Shown in pieces: positions 35,190 through 47,100 of a DNA stretch of 64,000 nucleotides; positions within the stretch are counted from its first letter, which is position 1; every line of letters begins with the position of its first letter. The notes beneath the pieces were generated by a model. The model saw nothing but the letters and a program-made list of their open reading frames with translations, was not told the DNA's origin and made no database searches. The stretch comes from Bettongia penicillata ogilbyi (lineage: Eukaryota; Chordata; Mammalia; Diprotodontia; Potoroidae): NCBI GenBank assembly GCA_023548195.1, contig JAJHZJ010000009.1:4612001-4676000 (forward strand), in the 5' to 3' direction. A program made the translations under genes and the position numbers.

Positions 35190-37059
35190 AGCAAGCACAG
35201 GATGAATTGAATAGGATGGGATCATATCCTAAAAAATGAAATTACGTGGCAAGAGAGAAATATATTGGGAGGAGAAAGGGAGAAATGGAATTGGGCAGGT
35301 TATCTCTCATAAAAGATGCAAATAAAAGACTTTTCAGTGGAGGTAAAAAGAGGGGAGGTGAGAGAAAAAACATGACACTCATCACATTCAACTAAAGGAA
35401 GGAATAAAATGCACACTCATTTTGGTATGAAAACCTACCTTACAATACAGGAAAGTGGGGGAGAAGGGGATGAGCAAGGTAGGGGAGATGATGGAAGGGA
35501 GGGCAGTGGGAGGAGGGAGAAATTTGAGTCAACACTCTTGAGGAGGGACAGGACCAAAAGAGAGAGCAGAAGAAATAGAGGGCAGGATAGGATGGAGGGA
35601 AATATAGTTAGTCTTACACAACATGACTATTATGGAAGTCATTTGCAAAACTACACAGATATGGTCTGTATTGAATTTCCTGCCTTCCCAAAGAGAATGG
35701 GTGGGAAGGGATGGATGGGGAGAAGTTGGAACTCAAAGTTTTAGGAACACCTGTCGAGTACTGTTCTTGCAACTAGGAAATAGAAATACAGATAATAAGG
35801 TATAGAAAGATATCTTGCTCTACAGGACAAAAGAGAAGATGGGGATAAGGGAAGGGAAGGATGTTAGAAGAGAGGTGATAGGGGCAATTAGAATGTGGGG
35901 CGTTTTGGGGTAGGGGGAGGGGAGAATTGGGGAGAAAATTTGGAACCCAAAATTTTGTGGAAATGAATGCTGAAAAGTTAAATAAATAAATAAATAAATG
36001 GTGGATGGATGGATAAATAAATAAGTAAAAGAAAGGATGAAAGAAAATTGTATGCCGTCTTGGGGAGGGAAGCAAAAAAATCTAAGTTATAAGGTAGTGA
36101 TTGCAGAACACTGAAAATAAATAAAATTAATAAAAATATTTAAAAAATAATTTTAATATTATACCACTTGATGCATATATATTTATTATTGATATTACTT
36201 CCTTGTCTATGGCACCTTTCAGCAAGATTTAGTTTCCTTCCTTATCAATTTTAATTAGATCTATTTTTGCTTTTTCTTTTTCTGACATCATGATTGCTTC
36301 TCCTGCCTTTCTTTTTTACTTCATCTGAAGCATAATTGATTCCATTCCAATCTCTCATTTTAATTCTTGTTGTGTCTCTCTGTTTCAAGTGTTTTTCTTA
36401 TAAAAAAGATAATCTGTTTGGCTATCTGCTTCCATTTTATGGGAGAATTCATCCCATTCACATTCACATTTATAATTACTATGTATTTCCCTCCATCCTA
36501 TTTTTCTTCGTTTTTGTCCTATCTCTCCTTTCATCCTTTCCCAATCCTCACCAGTGTTTTGGTTTTGATCCTTCCAATCCCAATCTGTCATCTCTTCTTT
36601 TAGTCATCCCTCTTTTATATAATTCCTTCCCCTCTTACTTTTCTGTAAGGTAAGATATATTTCTATATCCAACTGGTTGTGTATATTATATTCCCCTAAT
36701 TTGACCCAATTTTGATGAGAGTGAGGTTAAGGGATGCCCACTGCTTACCTGCCCATCTTTCCCTCAACTGTAATAAGTTTTTTTTTTGCATTTCTTCATA
36801 TGAGATAATTTACCTTTTCTACTTCTCCGTTCCTTCTTTCCTAGTGCAATCCTCTTTCTCCTCCCTTAATTTTTTATGTCATCCCCTCAAAGTCATCTTA
36901 TACCTGTACCTACTTTCTATGTATGGTCCTTCTAGCTACACTATTTTTGATACAGTTCTTAAGAATTACAAGTGTCATTAAGGTATGTAAATAGTTTAGC
37001 CTTATTGAAACCCTTATATTTTCTCTTTCCTTTTTTTTTTTTTTACCTTTTTATGCTAC

Positions 37060-38100
37060 TCTTGAGACTTGATATTAAGAATCAAATTTTTGGTTCAGTT
37101 CAGATCTTTTCCTTAGGAAAGCTTGAAAGCCCTTTATTTCACTGAGTGACTGCTTTTTCCTCTTGAAGGATTGCATTCAGTTTCACCAGGTAGGTGATTC
37201 TTGGGTGTAACTGTAACTTCTTTGCCATTTGGAATATCATAATTCATGACCACTGATCCTTTAACATTATGATGCCTAAGTTTTGTGTAATCCTGACTCT
37301 GATTTCCCAATATTTGAATTGTTTATTTCTGGCTGCTTACAATAATTTTTCCTTGACCTGGAAGTTCTGGAATTTGGCTATAATGTTTCAGAGAGTTTCC
37401 GTTTTGGTTTGGCTATCCAGAAGTGATCGATGGATTCTTTCAATGTCTATTTTAACCCATGGTTCTAGGATATCATGGTGGTTTTTTCCTTTAAAAAGGG
37501 GGCCTCTTTTGGAGTATGACTTTCAGGAATTCCAACAATTCTTAAATTATCTCTCCTGGATCTATTTTCCAGGGAAGGGTTTTTTTGTTTTGTTTTTTTT
37601 ATGAGGTATTATATATTTTCTTCTTTTTTTCCTCTTGATTTTGTGGGATTGATTCTTGAAATTTCATTGAGCCATCAGCTTCCATTTCTCCGATTCTAAT
37701 TTTGAAAGTTATTTTCTTCAATTTTCTTTTTCAATCTCTTTTTTCATTTGACCAGTTCTACTTTTAAAGAGTTTTCTTTTCCCAAGCCTTTAACTCCTTT
37801 TCCACAATCCTTTTGTGTCATTCTTATTTCTTTTCCTAGTTTTTCTTATACCTCTCTTATTTAATTTTTAAACTCCTCTTTCAACTCTTCCAGGAGTTCT
37901 TTTTAGGCTTGAGTGCAATTCACATTTTTCTTTGGGGGATGGGGGGCTTTGCATATAGACATTTTGACATTGTTACCCTCTTCTAGTTTGCATCTTGATC
38001 TTCTCTGTCACCATAGTATGTTTATATGACCAGATTTTTTCCCTCATCTTTTCCAGTATTTTTCCTTTCTTTTAAAATTTGAGCTCTGTTCCTGGGATAG
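37060..38100 (-). pseudogene. Decayed ORF1 of the minus-strand L1
   Basis: The plus strand carries the antisense ORF1 order, C-terminus first: 'aggtaggtgattcttgg', 'ggaagttctggaatttggct', 'gatcgatggattctttcaat', then coiled-coil antisense up to about 37900. The 5' limit is approximate. Stops and indels abolish the frame. Confidence 0.7.
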
Positions 38101-38685
38101 AAGGGGTACTGTCCCAGGTTTCTTGTGCCAAGTATCTATAGGATTGGCTGTTTGCCTGGTGCTTCACTAGTGATGCCCTGCCAGGGAGATGCTCATGCTA
38201 TGAGGTTCCAATGGTTCATTGACAACCTAAGGGGGTGGTGCTAAGGGGGAAGGTTAGGATCAGAAGGTGGCTGGCAGTGCTTAGTGCTGCAGGGATGTGG
38301 TAGCTCACCTCTTGCTGGGCTGAGACATATGGAAGGGGGCCTAGTACTGGCAACTGCTCATTCACTAGCAGCTGTACTGAGGCATGTAGGGGGTCTCCAT
38401 GTTGGTGTTTGCCTCCTTGCCTGCCATTGCACTGGCACTAAGGGTTTCCTGCTGGATTACTGAGATATTTCCTGTACTGGACTACACTCCCTTTTACCCA
38501 AGTGAGACAGAACTTTCCCGCCAACCTATCATGTTTCTTGGGCTAAAAGATTGTTTCACGCCAACTTTTTGCTGCTTCTGTTATTCCAGAATTCATTTTG
38601 GGCCTCTACTTTCTATTTTCGTGGAGGTGAATATGGGAGAATTAAGGTGATTTCCTGCTTAAGCTGTCATCTTAGCTCCCATAAG

Positions 38686-41500
38686 TCAACCCCTTCATTC
38701 TTTATATTTAGATTATTTAGTTTCTAGTTAATTTATTAAATTTAATTTTTATTCCATTATGTTCTGAAAATGGTACATTTAAAATTTCTGTTTTTCTGCA
38801 CTTGGTTGTGAAGTTTTTATGTCCTAACATATGGTCAATTTTTATGAATGTGCCATATGTAATTGAGAAAAATGTATAGTCCTTTCTATTCCCATTCAGT
38901 TTCCTCTGGAAAACTGAAATGCAAGTTTTCTAAGGTTCTGTTCCTTGATGGTTGTCTTATTTTTTTTATCATTGGATTTATCTAGCTCTGATAGGGGAAA
39001 GTCAAGGTTTACCACTAGTAAAGTTTTCCTATCTATTTCCTCCTACAATTCATTTAACTTTTCTTTAAAAATTTGAGTGCTATGCCATCTAGTGTTTATA
39101 TATTTAGTATTGGTATTACTTCATTGTCTAGGGTTCCTTTTAGCAAGGTGTAGTTTCCCTGCTTTCCACTTTTAATTAGGTCTATTTTTGCTTTTGCTTT
39201 GTCTGAGATCATGACTGCTACCTCTGCCTTTTTTATTTCAGTTGAAACCTGACATATTCTGTTCTAGCCTCTCATTTTAACTCTGTGTATGTCTCTCTGT
39301 TTCTAATGTGTTTCTTGTAAACAACATATTGTTGGATTCTGGTTTCTAATCTAATGGCACCATCTGGTTCCATTTTATGGATGAGGTCATTCCTTCACAT
39401 TCTTAGCTGTCATTACTAACAGTGGATTTTTCTCCATCCTATTTTCTTCTACATTTCTCAGTTTCTTTTTATCCTATCTCTTCTTTAAAGAATGTTTTTG
39501 TGTATTGCCTTATTTTATCTGCCACTCTTTTACAACATCCTTTTTGCATTATCCCCTTTCCCTCTGTATTATTGATGTATTTTTGCTTAATTTGAAGATC
39601 TTTACCACCCATTAGGATGTCCATGTGACCTGCTTAAATCACATGGAAGCCTAATTCACATGTGGTGCAAGGAATTTGCTGAACAGGTGGAACAGGAAGG
39701 GTGGAGCAGAGCTGGGGGGAAATTGGTGAGAGTAGTTAGGACTGAGGAGAGGGAGGATACAGGTAGGCACAGTTAGTGTTGTGAATGTTTGCTTGTGAGA
39801 AGGCCCCAGAAGGTGGGGGGGAGGCTTCTTGTCCCCAAGAGTGCTAATGTGTATACACTTCTTGGTTCCTATGATGAATTTGGCTTTCTGGAGTTGGGAT
39901 TTGACTTTCTGGTATCTGAATGAATGTTTTTTTCTTCTGCCTTCTATATGGAGAATCTGTATGTGATTTAGAACTATGTCAGCACATTCATAGTCACCAT
40001 AGGTGCTGTGAATATTGCCTTGTCTATACACTCTCCTACTTCATTCTTGGATAAGATAGATTTCTATTATCAGTTGAGTATGTATATGCAATTTTGCTCT
40101 TTAAACAAATTTAGATGTAAATGAGGTTCTAGCCTGCCCTCCCCCCATTTTCCTCTCCACTATAAAAGCTCTTCCTTATGAACCACTTTTATGTGAGACA
40201 ATTTCCCCCATTCTTCTCTTTTCTTTCCCCTTCTCCTAGCGCATCTCTCTTTCTCACCTATCCATTTTTTTATATCATCCCTACATCAACTCATTCCTAC
40301 TTTCTAAGCAGAATCCTTCTAACTGCTATAATGATGATAAAGTTCTTAGAGGTTACATGTATCATTTGCTCATAAACCATTTAACCTTGAGAAACTTTTT
40401 GATTTCTTTTTCATGTTTACCTTTTTATGCTTCTCTTGAGTCTTGTATTTGAAAATTAAATTGTTCATTCATCTCTGATCTTTTCATCAGGAATTAACAT
40501 TATTTTTTTCTTTGAAGTATTATGCTTAGTTTTTATTGGATAGGTTACTCTTGGTTGCAGTCTCAGCTTTTTTGCCTTTCAGGATATTACATTCCAAGCC
40601 CTGTGTCCCTTTGACATAGAAACTGCTTAATCTTGTGTGATCCTGACAGTTGCTCCATGGTTTTTAAATGGTTTCTTTCTGGACACTTGAAGTATTTTAT
40701 TTTTGACCTGGGTGCTGTTGAATTTCACTGTAACATTTCTGGGAATTTTCATTTTGGGATCTCTTTCAGAAGGTGATCAGTGGATTATTTCAATTTTTAT
40801 TTTACTCTCTGATTCTAGGGACAGTTTTTCTTGATAAATTCTTGAAATATTATGTCTAGGCTCTATTTTTGATGATGGTTCTCAAGTAGTCCAGTAATTC
40901 TCAAATAATCTCTCCTTGATCTATTTTTCTAGCCCAGTTATTTTTCTGATGAAGTATTATACATTTTCTTCTATTTTTTTCATTCTTTTGACATTTTTTT
41001 TGTTGTTTGCTGATGATACTACTCCTTTAAACTCTGCTCCCCTGGGATGAAAAGTGATACAGTTCTTCAGAGCCCATGATCCCTTGTGATCAAAAGGGAT
41101 ATTGCTCCTCAGGGGTGCTGCTCCCTCTTTATCAAAAGTACTCTTCTCTACCCTTGAACTCAGAAGTAGGAATAGGCAATGGAGTTGCCAACAGCATCTG
41201 GCCTTTCATCTACTTAGTGCTAGCACAGAGAGCCCCTGTAATCATTTTCTGATAAAGTGCTATGTCCCCTTACCATTTCAGGCTTGAGAACTCTGGAAGC
41301 TGCTCCTGCTTTTGTCACCACCACCTAGTCTTACCACTAGTATTTCATCAATGTGGGCTCTGGGTCAGTCTCCACCCCTATGTCACAAATCTCTCTTTCC
41401 AACCTCATAAGTTTTCTTGGGCTGGAAAAATATCTCACTCTGACCATTTTTGGCTCTGCCACTCCTGAATTCAATTTGAAGCATTATTTTAAAGTTGAAG
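38686..41500 (-). mobile_element. L1 fragment: mid-ORF2 to 5' UTR, minus strand
   Basis: The plus strand shows ORF2 antisense sequence from the reverse transcriptase region ('ttattccattatgttctgaa') towards the endonuclease. ORF1 antisense lies near 40430-41000 and a 5' UTR with 'tttttggctctgccactcct' near 41450. A foreign segment interrupts it at about 39590-40027. All frames are broken. Confidence 0.78.
39590..40027. repeat. Unclassified insertion in L1, possibly a solo LTR
   Basis: This segment does not match the surrounding L1 and differs in composition, with GGA-rich stretches. It could be a solo LTR inserted into the L1 ORF2. Exact ends, TG/CA termini and target duplication could not be fixed. 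Confidence 0.4.
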
Positions 41501-42426
41501 GGGAATGGTAATCTAACACTTCAAACCATTTATTCAAATGTTAAGTGTCTTGCTTTTTTTTGCAATACAGTTTTCTCCCTAGTAGCTCTTGCTCCAAATA
41601 TCACCCTGCCACCCCAGCATCGCATCTACTGGGTTGTGCGGGGAATGAAAAGAGATTGGAGCAGGGTTAGATGACTGCCACAGTTGGCAAAGCAGATTCA
41701 TAAAACTGGACACCTCTAGGCAGTTTGTATAAATATGAGGCTACTACATCTCATGTTCCCTATCCTTGGAAAAGTGCAAATAATAGATGTTATTTTACAA
41801 GCCACTAGGTCAAATCATTCATTCATCTATTCATTGATCAAGTATTGATGGTTTTCTATTGTATAAAAGCAGTCTGGAATAATATAAGAACAAATTCCTT
41901 GATTTAGGAGATTTGGTCTAAATTATCTACTCTGACCCTCACTGTATAAAACCATGCATATAATTTAATCTGAAATTCATTAAATGGGGATTATCATTCT
42001 TCATCTCCTATATCATAAGGTTCCTATAACAAAAGTGCTTTATAAACCTTAAAGCACTGCAGAACTTATGGTGCCAATCATTACACTTAGGTAACTTAGA
42101 AGAAAGAGGTACAGGAAGAAGGATAAATGCTGAGTTTTGTGGTTATAAGTTGAATGGTCTTCAAATTTCACCAGCTGAAATATGTACGTGAAGTCCAAAT
42201 GGGAAAGAGGGTTAAATTCTCTCTCTTCCAAGAACTGTAAAGGTTAGTTTTAGAAACTGTACAAGAAAACTGGTTGTTGACATTGTCAAAGTTGAAGGCT
42301 TTACAGTTGAGGGCTCTTAAGAAAATGTGTTACAGCTTATTCTATAAATATTTAGAGAGTCCTTGAGATAATTCATTATTTTTTGTTTTTTCTTTTTCTT
42401 TTTGTCCTTAATAGCATCTTGCTTTT
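41501..42426. other. Unique intronic stretch
   Basis: No gene or known repeat was recognised between the L1 5' end and the next L1 3' end. Confidence 0.4.
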
Positions 42427-43060
42427 TTACAGTTATATGTAAAGATAGTTTTAAATATTCATTTTTGTGAAATGTTGAGTTCCAAGTTTTTCTTCCTCTC
42501 TCTCCTCCCCCTCCCAAAAAGAACACGTAATCTACTATAGATTATACATGTACAGTCATTTAAAATATATTTCCACATTAGTCATATTATGAAAGAAGAA
42601 TTAGAACAAAAGGGAAAAACCATGAGAAGAAAAAGCAAAATCAAGTGAAAATAGTTTGCTTCAATCTGCATTAAGATTCCATAGTTCTTTCTCTGAATGT
42701 GGTCAGGATTTTCCATTATGAGCCTTTTGGAATTGTCTTGGACCATTGTATTGCTGAGAAGAACTAAGTGTATCATAGTTAAACATCAAACAATGTTACT
42801 GTTGCTGCATGCAGTGTTCTCTTGGTTCTGCTCCCTTCACTCAGCATCAGTTCATGGAAATCTTTTTCGGTTTTTCTGAAATCTGCCTGCTCATCATTTC
42901 TTACAGCACAATAGTATTCCATCACAACCATTCAACACAACTTGTTCAGACATTGCCCATTGATGGGAATCCCCTCAATTTCCAATTCTTTGCCATGACA
43001 AAAAGAGCTGCTATAAGAATTTTGTTCATGTAGGTGATTTTCCCTATTTTCTGTTAACAT
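42427..43060 (-). mobile_element. L1 3' end (3' UTR and ORF2 tail), 5'-truncated
   Basis: The plus strand shows a clear antisense L1 3' end: 'tgttgagttccaagtttttc', 'agtcatattatgaaagaaga', 'gtttgcttcaatctgcatta', 'gctgagaagaactaagtgt', 'cactcagcatcagttcatgg' and 'tagtattccatcacaa'. It is better preserved than the other L1 fragments in the window. Confidence 0.88.
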
Positions 43061-43229
43061 TTCACATACAGGTTTTTAACCTTAAATAATCCCCTACAGT
43101 AATTTTGATAGTTTTAAAGCTACTGATTTTGTCAGTTTTTGTGAATCTTATGATCTTACCAGGACATAAAATGTAGAGAGAGAGGAGAAAAGAATGGGAC
43201 TTACTTCAGAGCTTTACTTAGGGTGGGGA

Positions 43230-43779
43230 GGGACGGGGCAGGAAAATGAGTGATGATCTTGTGAAGGAGCCTGAGAAAGAAGAGCTGAGCAGTTAGAGTA
43301 GTGAGATGGGAGCCTAAGGAAGGTAATATGTCCAGGAATAGAGACATGCTAAAGGAAAGTCAAGGAAGCTGAGATTGAGAAGTGGTCCTTGATATCCATT
43401 AGGAGATCACTGATGACCCTTGAAAAAGTAGTTTCAGTAGAGGGTTGGGATTAAAAACCTTGTTATAAGGCTCTGTGGAGATAATGGCTTATGAGAAAGC
43501 AGAAGTAGTGAGTATTGATGACTTTCTCTAGGAATCTCGATGTCAGGGGCAAGAAGAAATAGGACAATAGAATGAGGGAATAACAGACCAAGTGAAAGTT
43601 ATTTTATTATTTTTAAGGATGAGAGAGGTCAGAGCATTTTTGAAGACATCAAAGGGACAATAGGAAGATAGAGATGAGGTCAAATGATTGATGTGACAAA
43701 CTTTTCATAAGGAACAGAGGTATATAATGGAATCAAGGATGCAAGTAGAGGGATTTAGACTTTGCAAAAAGGAGGGCAG
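43230..43779 (+). repeat. L2-like LINE fragment, left part
   Basis: GA-rich text such as 'gagcctgagaaagaagagct' and 'ggtcagagcatttttgaaga' resembles L2-related 3' sequence and continues after the Tigger insertion at 44641. Confidence 0.4.
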
Positions 43780-44640
43780 TCTTATACAAATATGTGTCTG
43801 AGATATTGTGGGTTTGATTGCAGACCACTACAATAAAGCAAATATCACAATAAAGTGTATCACAGTTTTTTTTTTCCCAGTGCATATAAAAGTTATATTT
43901 ACAACATTCTGCCATCTATTAAGTGTGCAATAGTATTATGTCTGTCTAAAAAAAACCCTAATGTATATACTTTAATTAAAAATGCTTTATAGCTAAAAAT
44001 GTTAACCATCATTTGAGCCTTTAGCAAGTTATACTCTTTTTTGCTGGCATGGGGTCTTGGTTTGATGTTGATGGCTACTGACTGATAAGGGTGGTGGTTC
44101 CTGAAAGTTGCCTTATTTTAAGAAATTGCAGCAGCTACTCTAACCTCTTTTGAGGCATCATAAACTATCCTCATCTAAGATGGTGAAGTTTTACCTTATC
44201 AATTGACTCTTCCTTTCACTTAGACACTTAAAGGCCACTGTAGGCTACTAACTGGCCTAATTTCAATACTGTTGGATCTAATGGAACAGGTAGACCAGAG
44301 GAAAGGGAGAAAGACATGAGGAATGGCCTTTGCGTGGAGCAGTCAGAACACAAACAATACTTAACAATTAAGTTCACAGTCTTATAAGAGCATAGTTTGT
44401 GATGCCCCAAAACAAACACAATCATAGCATCACCATAACAAATTATATAATAATGAAAACATTTGAAATATTATGAGAATTACCAAAATGTGATGGAGAG
44501 GCACAATGTAAACATATGCAGTTGGAAAAATGATACAGATAGACTTTTTCAGCATAAGGATGCCAAAATGTTCAGTTTGTTAAAAACAATAGCAAAAAAC
44601 CAATGCCTGCAAAGCGCAATGAAATGAGGTTTGCCTGTGC
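43780..44640. mobile_element. Tigger1-like (TcMar) DNA transposon, internal deletion derivative
   Basis: The left end matches Tigger1: 'gagatattgtgggtttgatt', 'gcagaccactacaataaagc' and 'cccagtgcatataaaagtta'. The right end also matches: 'gactcttcctttcactta', 'ggcctaatttcaatactgtt', 'gaattaccaaaatgtga' and 'cctgcaaagcgcaatgaaat'. At about 860 bp against roughly 2.4 kb for the full element, most of the transposase has been deleted; the join is near 44110-44205. It splits an L2-like fragment. Confidence 0.88.
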
Positions 44641-45850
44641 TCTAAGACTGGAGCAAAGAAGAGCAGGCTGGGTAAACATAGAGACTTCGATGTAGGGGAG
44701 AAAGGAGGTCATGAGCGGTGTCCTTGATTTTCTTGGTAAAATTAGGGAGCTGATCTGCTGAGAAAGACCAGGGTAGGAATGGCACTGAAATCTTGGAGGA
44801 GGGAAATGATTAGAGGAGCCTGGGATAGTGATCATGAGACTGAGAAGAGGAAGTAAGGGAAGAACAGTCAATCAGGGAAAATCAAAAGTATTGCCAAACA
44901 GCAGTAAGGATCTGGTTAAGATTAGACAATATGAACTCAGGTTTACAGTTGGGGTTGTAGTGGACCCTATTAGAATGGCTGTATACCTTCTTCCAGCATG
45001 ATTTATAGAATCGATCAATCCATAAATATTTATAAAGGACCTGTTATCTGCTAGACACTGGGCTGGGGGCTGGGGATACAAGTACAAAGAATGAAATGAT
45101 TCCTACTTAAGCTTACATATGTCAAATAATCTTACATTCTAATGAGGGAGATAATAAATTCATATAAAAACATATTCAGTATAAATATAAAGTTTATACA
45201 CATATATGTATATATTTATACACACACATATATATATATATATACACATACACATATAAACATACTTACAAAGTAGGTAAATACAAGGTAGTTTGGGATG
45301 AGGAGGACACTATCAATTAAAGGGATTGGAAAAGGTTTCTTAAATGAGTTGAGGAATTACTTGAGTTAGAAATAAGGGAGCCTAGGGTAGTGGAATACAT
45401 CCTAGACGTAGGAGACAGTAGGGGTTACGTTGAGGATTAGCTGGATATGAACAGAAGGACAAAGGAGAAACCTCTTAAAGTTGGAGATCAGTGTTTAATT
45501 GAACTTGTTAACTCTGGGTCAAGGTTTTGAAAGATGGAAGATCTTTGAAAGATAGGGCAGAAATAATAAAAGCAGTTTTGGGGGCAGATTATTCTGTTAC
45601 CACTGTGCAGGAAGTAAGAAGGCAGGGTTGGAAAGGAAAAGAGGAATGTGAAAATAGGGAGAAAGATTAAAGTGGGAGAATCACCTATTGCAGTAATCAA
45701 GATATGCGCTAAGGAGGACCTAGGCTGGAGTGGTGGGAATGGGTACAGCCTGTGATAAGTGAGAGATACATCTCAAAGGAAGGTGCCTGATAGCTTAATG
45801 GTATCAAGGATAGAAGGAATGATAGAATGGTTTCAAACATCTTGGAGCCT
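44641..45850 (+). repeat. L2-like LINE sequence, right part and a second L2 tail
   Basis: 44641-44940 continues the L2-like text before the Tigger. 45020-45150 ('aaggacctgttatctgctag', 'gggctggggatacaagtaca') is an L2 3' end signature, and 45300-45850 ('gcagtaatcaagatatgcgc') is more L2-type 3' sequence. The order suggests at least two old copies. Confidence 0.5.
45190..45262. repeat. TA/CA microsatellite
   Basis: Alternating ATAT and ACACAT runs. Confidence 0.85.
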
Positions 45851-45929
45851 AGCAAAACAATGATGCCATTGGTAGATTGTCATCTTTCTTTGAGAAAAAT
45901 GGAATGTTCCCTAAAAAGTGTATACCAGG

Positions 45930-46195
45930 GTTGACAGTCAGCTGGATGGCACAAGGATGGAGCACTGGGCATTGAATCAGAAAGACAGGAGCTCGAATAC
46001 TCCTGAATGCTATTAAGTGGCTCCAGGCAAGCCACTTAACTTCTGTTTTCCTGAGTTTCTTCAATTGTAAATTGGGGATAATAGCTCCTACTTTGGAGAG
46101 TTGTTGAAAAGATCAAATGATATCATGTTAATAGAGTGCTTATCACCATGCCTGGCACATAGTAGGAGCTTAATAAATATTTATTTCCTCCTTTT
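45930..46195 (+). repeat. MIR/THER-type CORE-SINE
   Basis: A tRNA-like head ('gatggcacaaggatggagca'), 'ccaggcaagccacttaactt', 'aattgtaaattggggataat' and the MIR 3' end 'gcctggcacatagtaggagc' occur in order. It looks near full length. Confidence 0.8.
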
Positions 46196-46388
46196 CCCCT
46201 TTAACTCTTTGTATTCTTAGTAGCAACATGCTTAATTTATAGTGGATATGTTCTTAATAAATGTTTGAATTTAATTGAACTCAAAAATTCCCTCTTCAGT
46301 AACCAGTAATCATCTGCTGTACCACAAAGTTACTATGGATTGGGAGTTTCCATGGCAACCTGTATGACCTAGGACAAATCATTTAATG

Positions 46389-46591
46389 GAGGGGTAGGAA
46401 ATCTTTGACCTCAAGGTCACATGTGGCTTTCTAGGTCCTTGAGTGTGGCCTTTGGATTGAGTCCAAGTTTTACAGAACAAATTCTTTTATCAAGGGGATT
46501 TATTCTGTGAAGTTTGTATTCAGTGAAATGGCTGCACTTGAGGACCTAGTGGGCCACATGTGACCTTGAGGTTACAGGTTACCCACCCCTG
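46389..46591. mobile_element. hAT-type non-autonomous DNA transposon, second copy
   Basis: The ends are complementary: 'aggggtagg' and 'acctcaaggtcacatgtggc' on the left, 'gccacatgtgaccttgaggt' and 'cccacccctg' on the right. The interior shares 'acagaacaaattcttt' type sequence with the copy at 21337-21520. The 8-bp flanks (atttaatg, tcttaact) have decayed. No transposase is encoded. Confidence 0.8.
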
Positions 46592-46829
46592 TCTTAACTT
46601 CTCTGGGCTACAATCCTTTAAATGAGGGGTTTATATTAGATGGACTCTAAGGTCTAAATCTATGATCCTTTTAGATAAAAAATGTTTGTTATAAATATGT
46701 TGGTGTTCGTCAACAGAAGAAAATGATTTCTGGAAAATACTTATGTGACTTCTATTTTCCCTATTTCCTCCAGATTTGCTTTTCATAGTTGGAAAAGTGG
46801 TAGAAAACTGGTAGTTTCCAGGGTTTGGG

Positions 46830-47100
46830 AATAATAGTAATTGCTTATATTTATGTAGTATTTTAAGAATTGATAAGCACTTTACATGTATTACTTTATT
46901 TTATCCTTACAACAAACCCAAGGGCCTTTTTTTTTTTTCATTTTGCAATTAAGGAAAAGTTCAATTTTACAAATGAGGAAAATGAGGCAGACAAATTAAG
47001 TGACTTGCCTGGGGCTATACAGATAGTAAGTGTCTGAGGCAGGATTTGCACTCAGGTCTTTCTAAGTCCAGTTCTTTATCCATTGCACTAACTAGCTGTA
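46830..47100 (-). repeat. MIR-type SINE
   Basis: The antisense MIR order is visible: 'tatttatgtagtatttt', 'acaaatgaggaaaatgaggc', 'aagtgacttgcctggggcta' and 'ggatttgcactcaggtcttt'. Confidence 0.8.

Larger units (their letters stand above)
33411..36043 (+). mobile_element. HAL1-like (ORF1-only) element, second plus-strand copy
   Basis: It starts gggggcagagccaagatggc, a typical L1 5' end, and finishes in a TAAA/GGAT-rich tail. aaaattgtat occurs at 33398-33407 and 36044-36053, consistent with a target-site duplication. Leader 33411-34183, broken ORF1 34184-35020 and about 1 kb of 3' sequence follow. The ORF1-to-3' junction, 'gggacttactaaagttgaac', corresponds to the one in the 27.5-kb copy. There is no ORF2. 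Confidence 0.83.
32881..36145 (+). mobile_element. L1 3' end, plus strand, itself interrupted by a HAL1-like element
   Basis: 32881-33410 is plus-strand L1 end of ORF2 and 3' UTR: 'gggaaagggtcccacatgta', 'aatggctgaataaattatgg', 'gtaatggaatactattgctc' and 'agcagaaccaggagaacttt'. It resumes at 36044 with 'gtatgccgtcttggggaggg' and ends in an A-rich tail near 36145. It sits inside the minus-strand L1 of 27-38.7 kb, with weak similarity between flanks ('tttgaatgctgtat' and 'ttttaatattatac') as a possible target duplication. Confidence 0.8.
27001..38682 (-). mobile_element. Near full-length L1, minus strand, split by nested insertions
   Basis: The 3' end is near 27001 and the 5' end near 38682, where the plus strand reads 'gctgtcatcttagctccc', antisense to an L1 5' start. 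Its own sequence lies in three blocks: 27001-27501, 30166-32880 and about 36146-38682, together nearly 6 kb. The blocks join on the L1 consensus: 32880 ends at 'tttgaatgctgtattc' and 36146 resumes at 'accacttgatgcatatatat'. ORF2, the ORF1-ORF2 spacer, ORF1 (about 37060-38100) and a 5' UTR are all present in order, but ORFs are broken. Confidence 0.8.
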
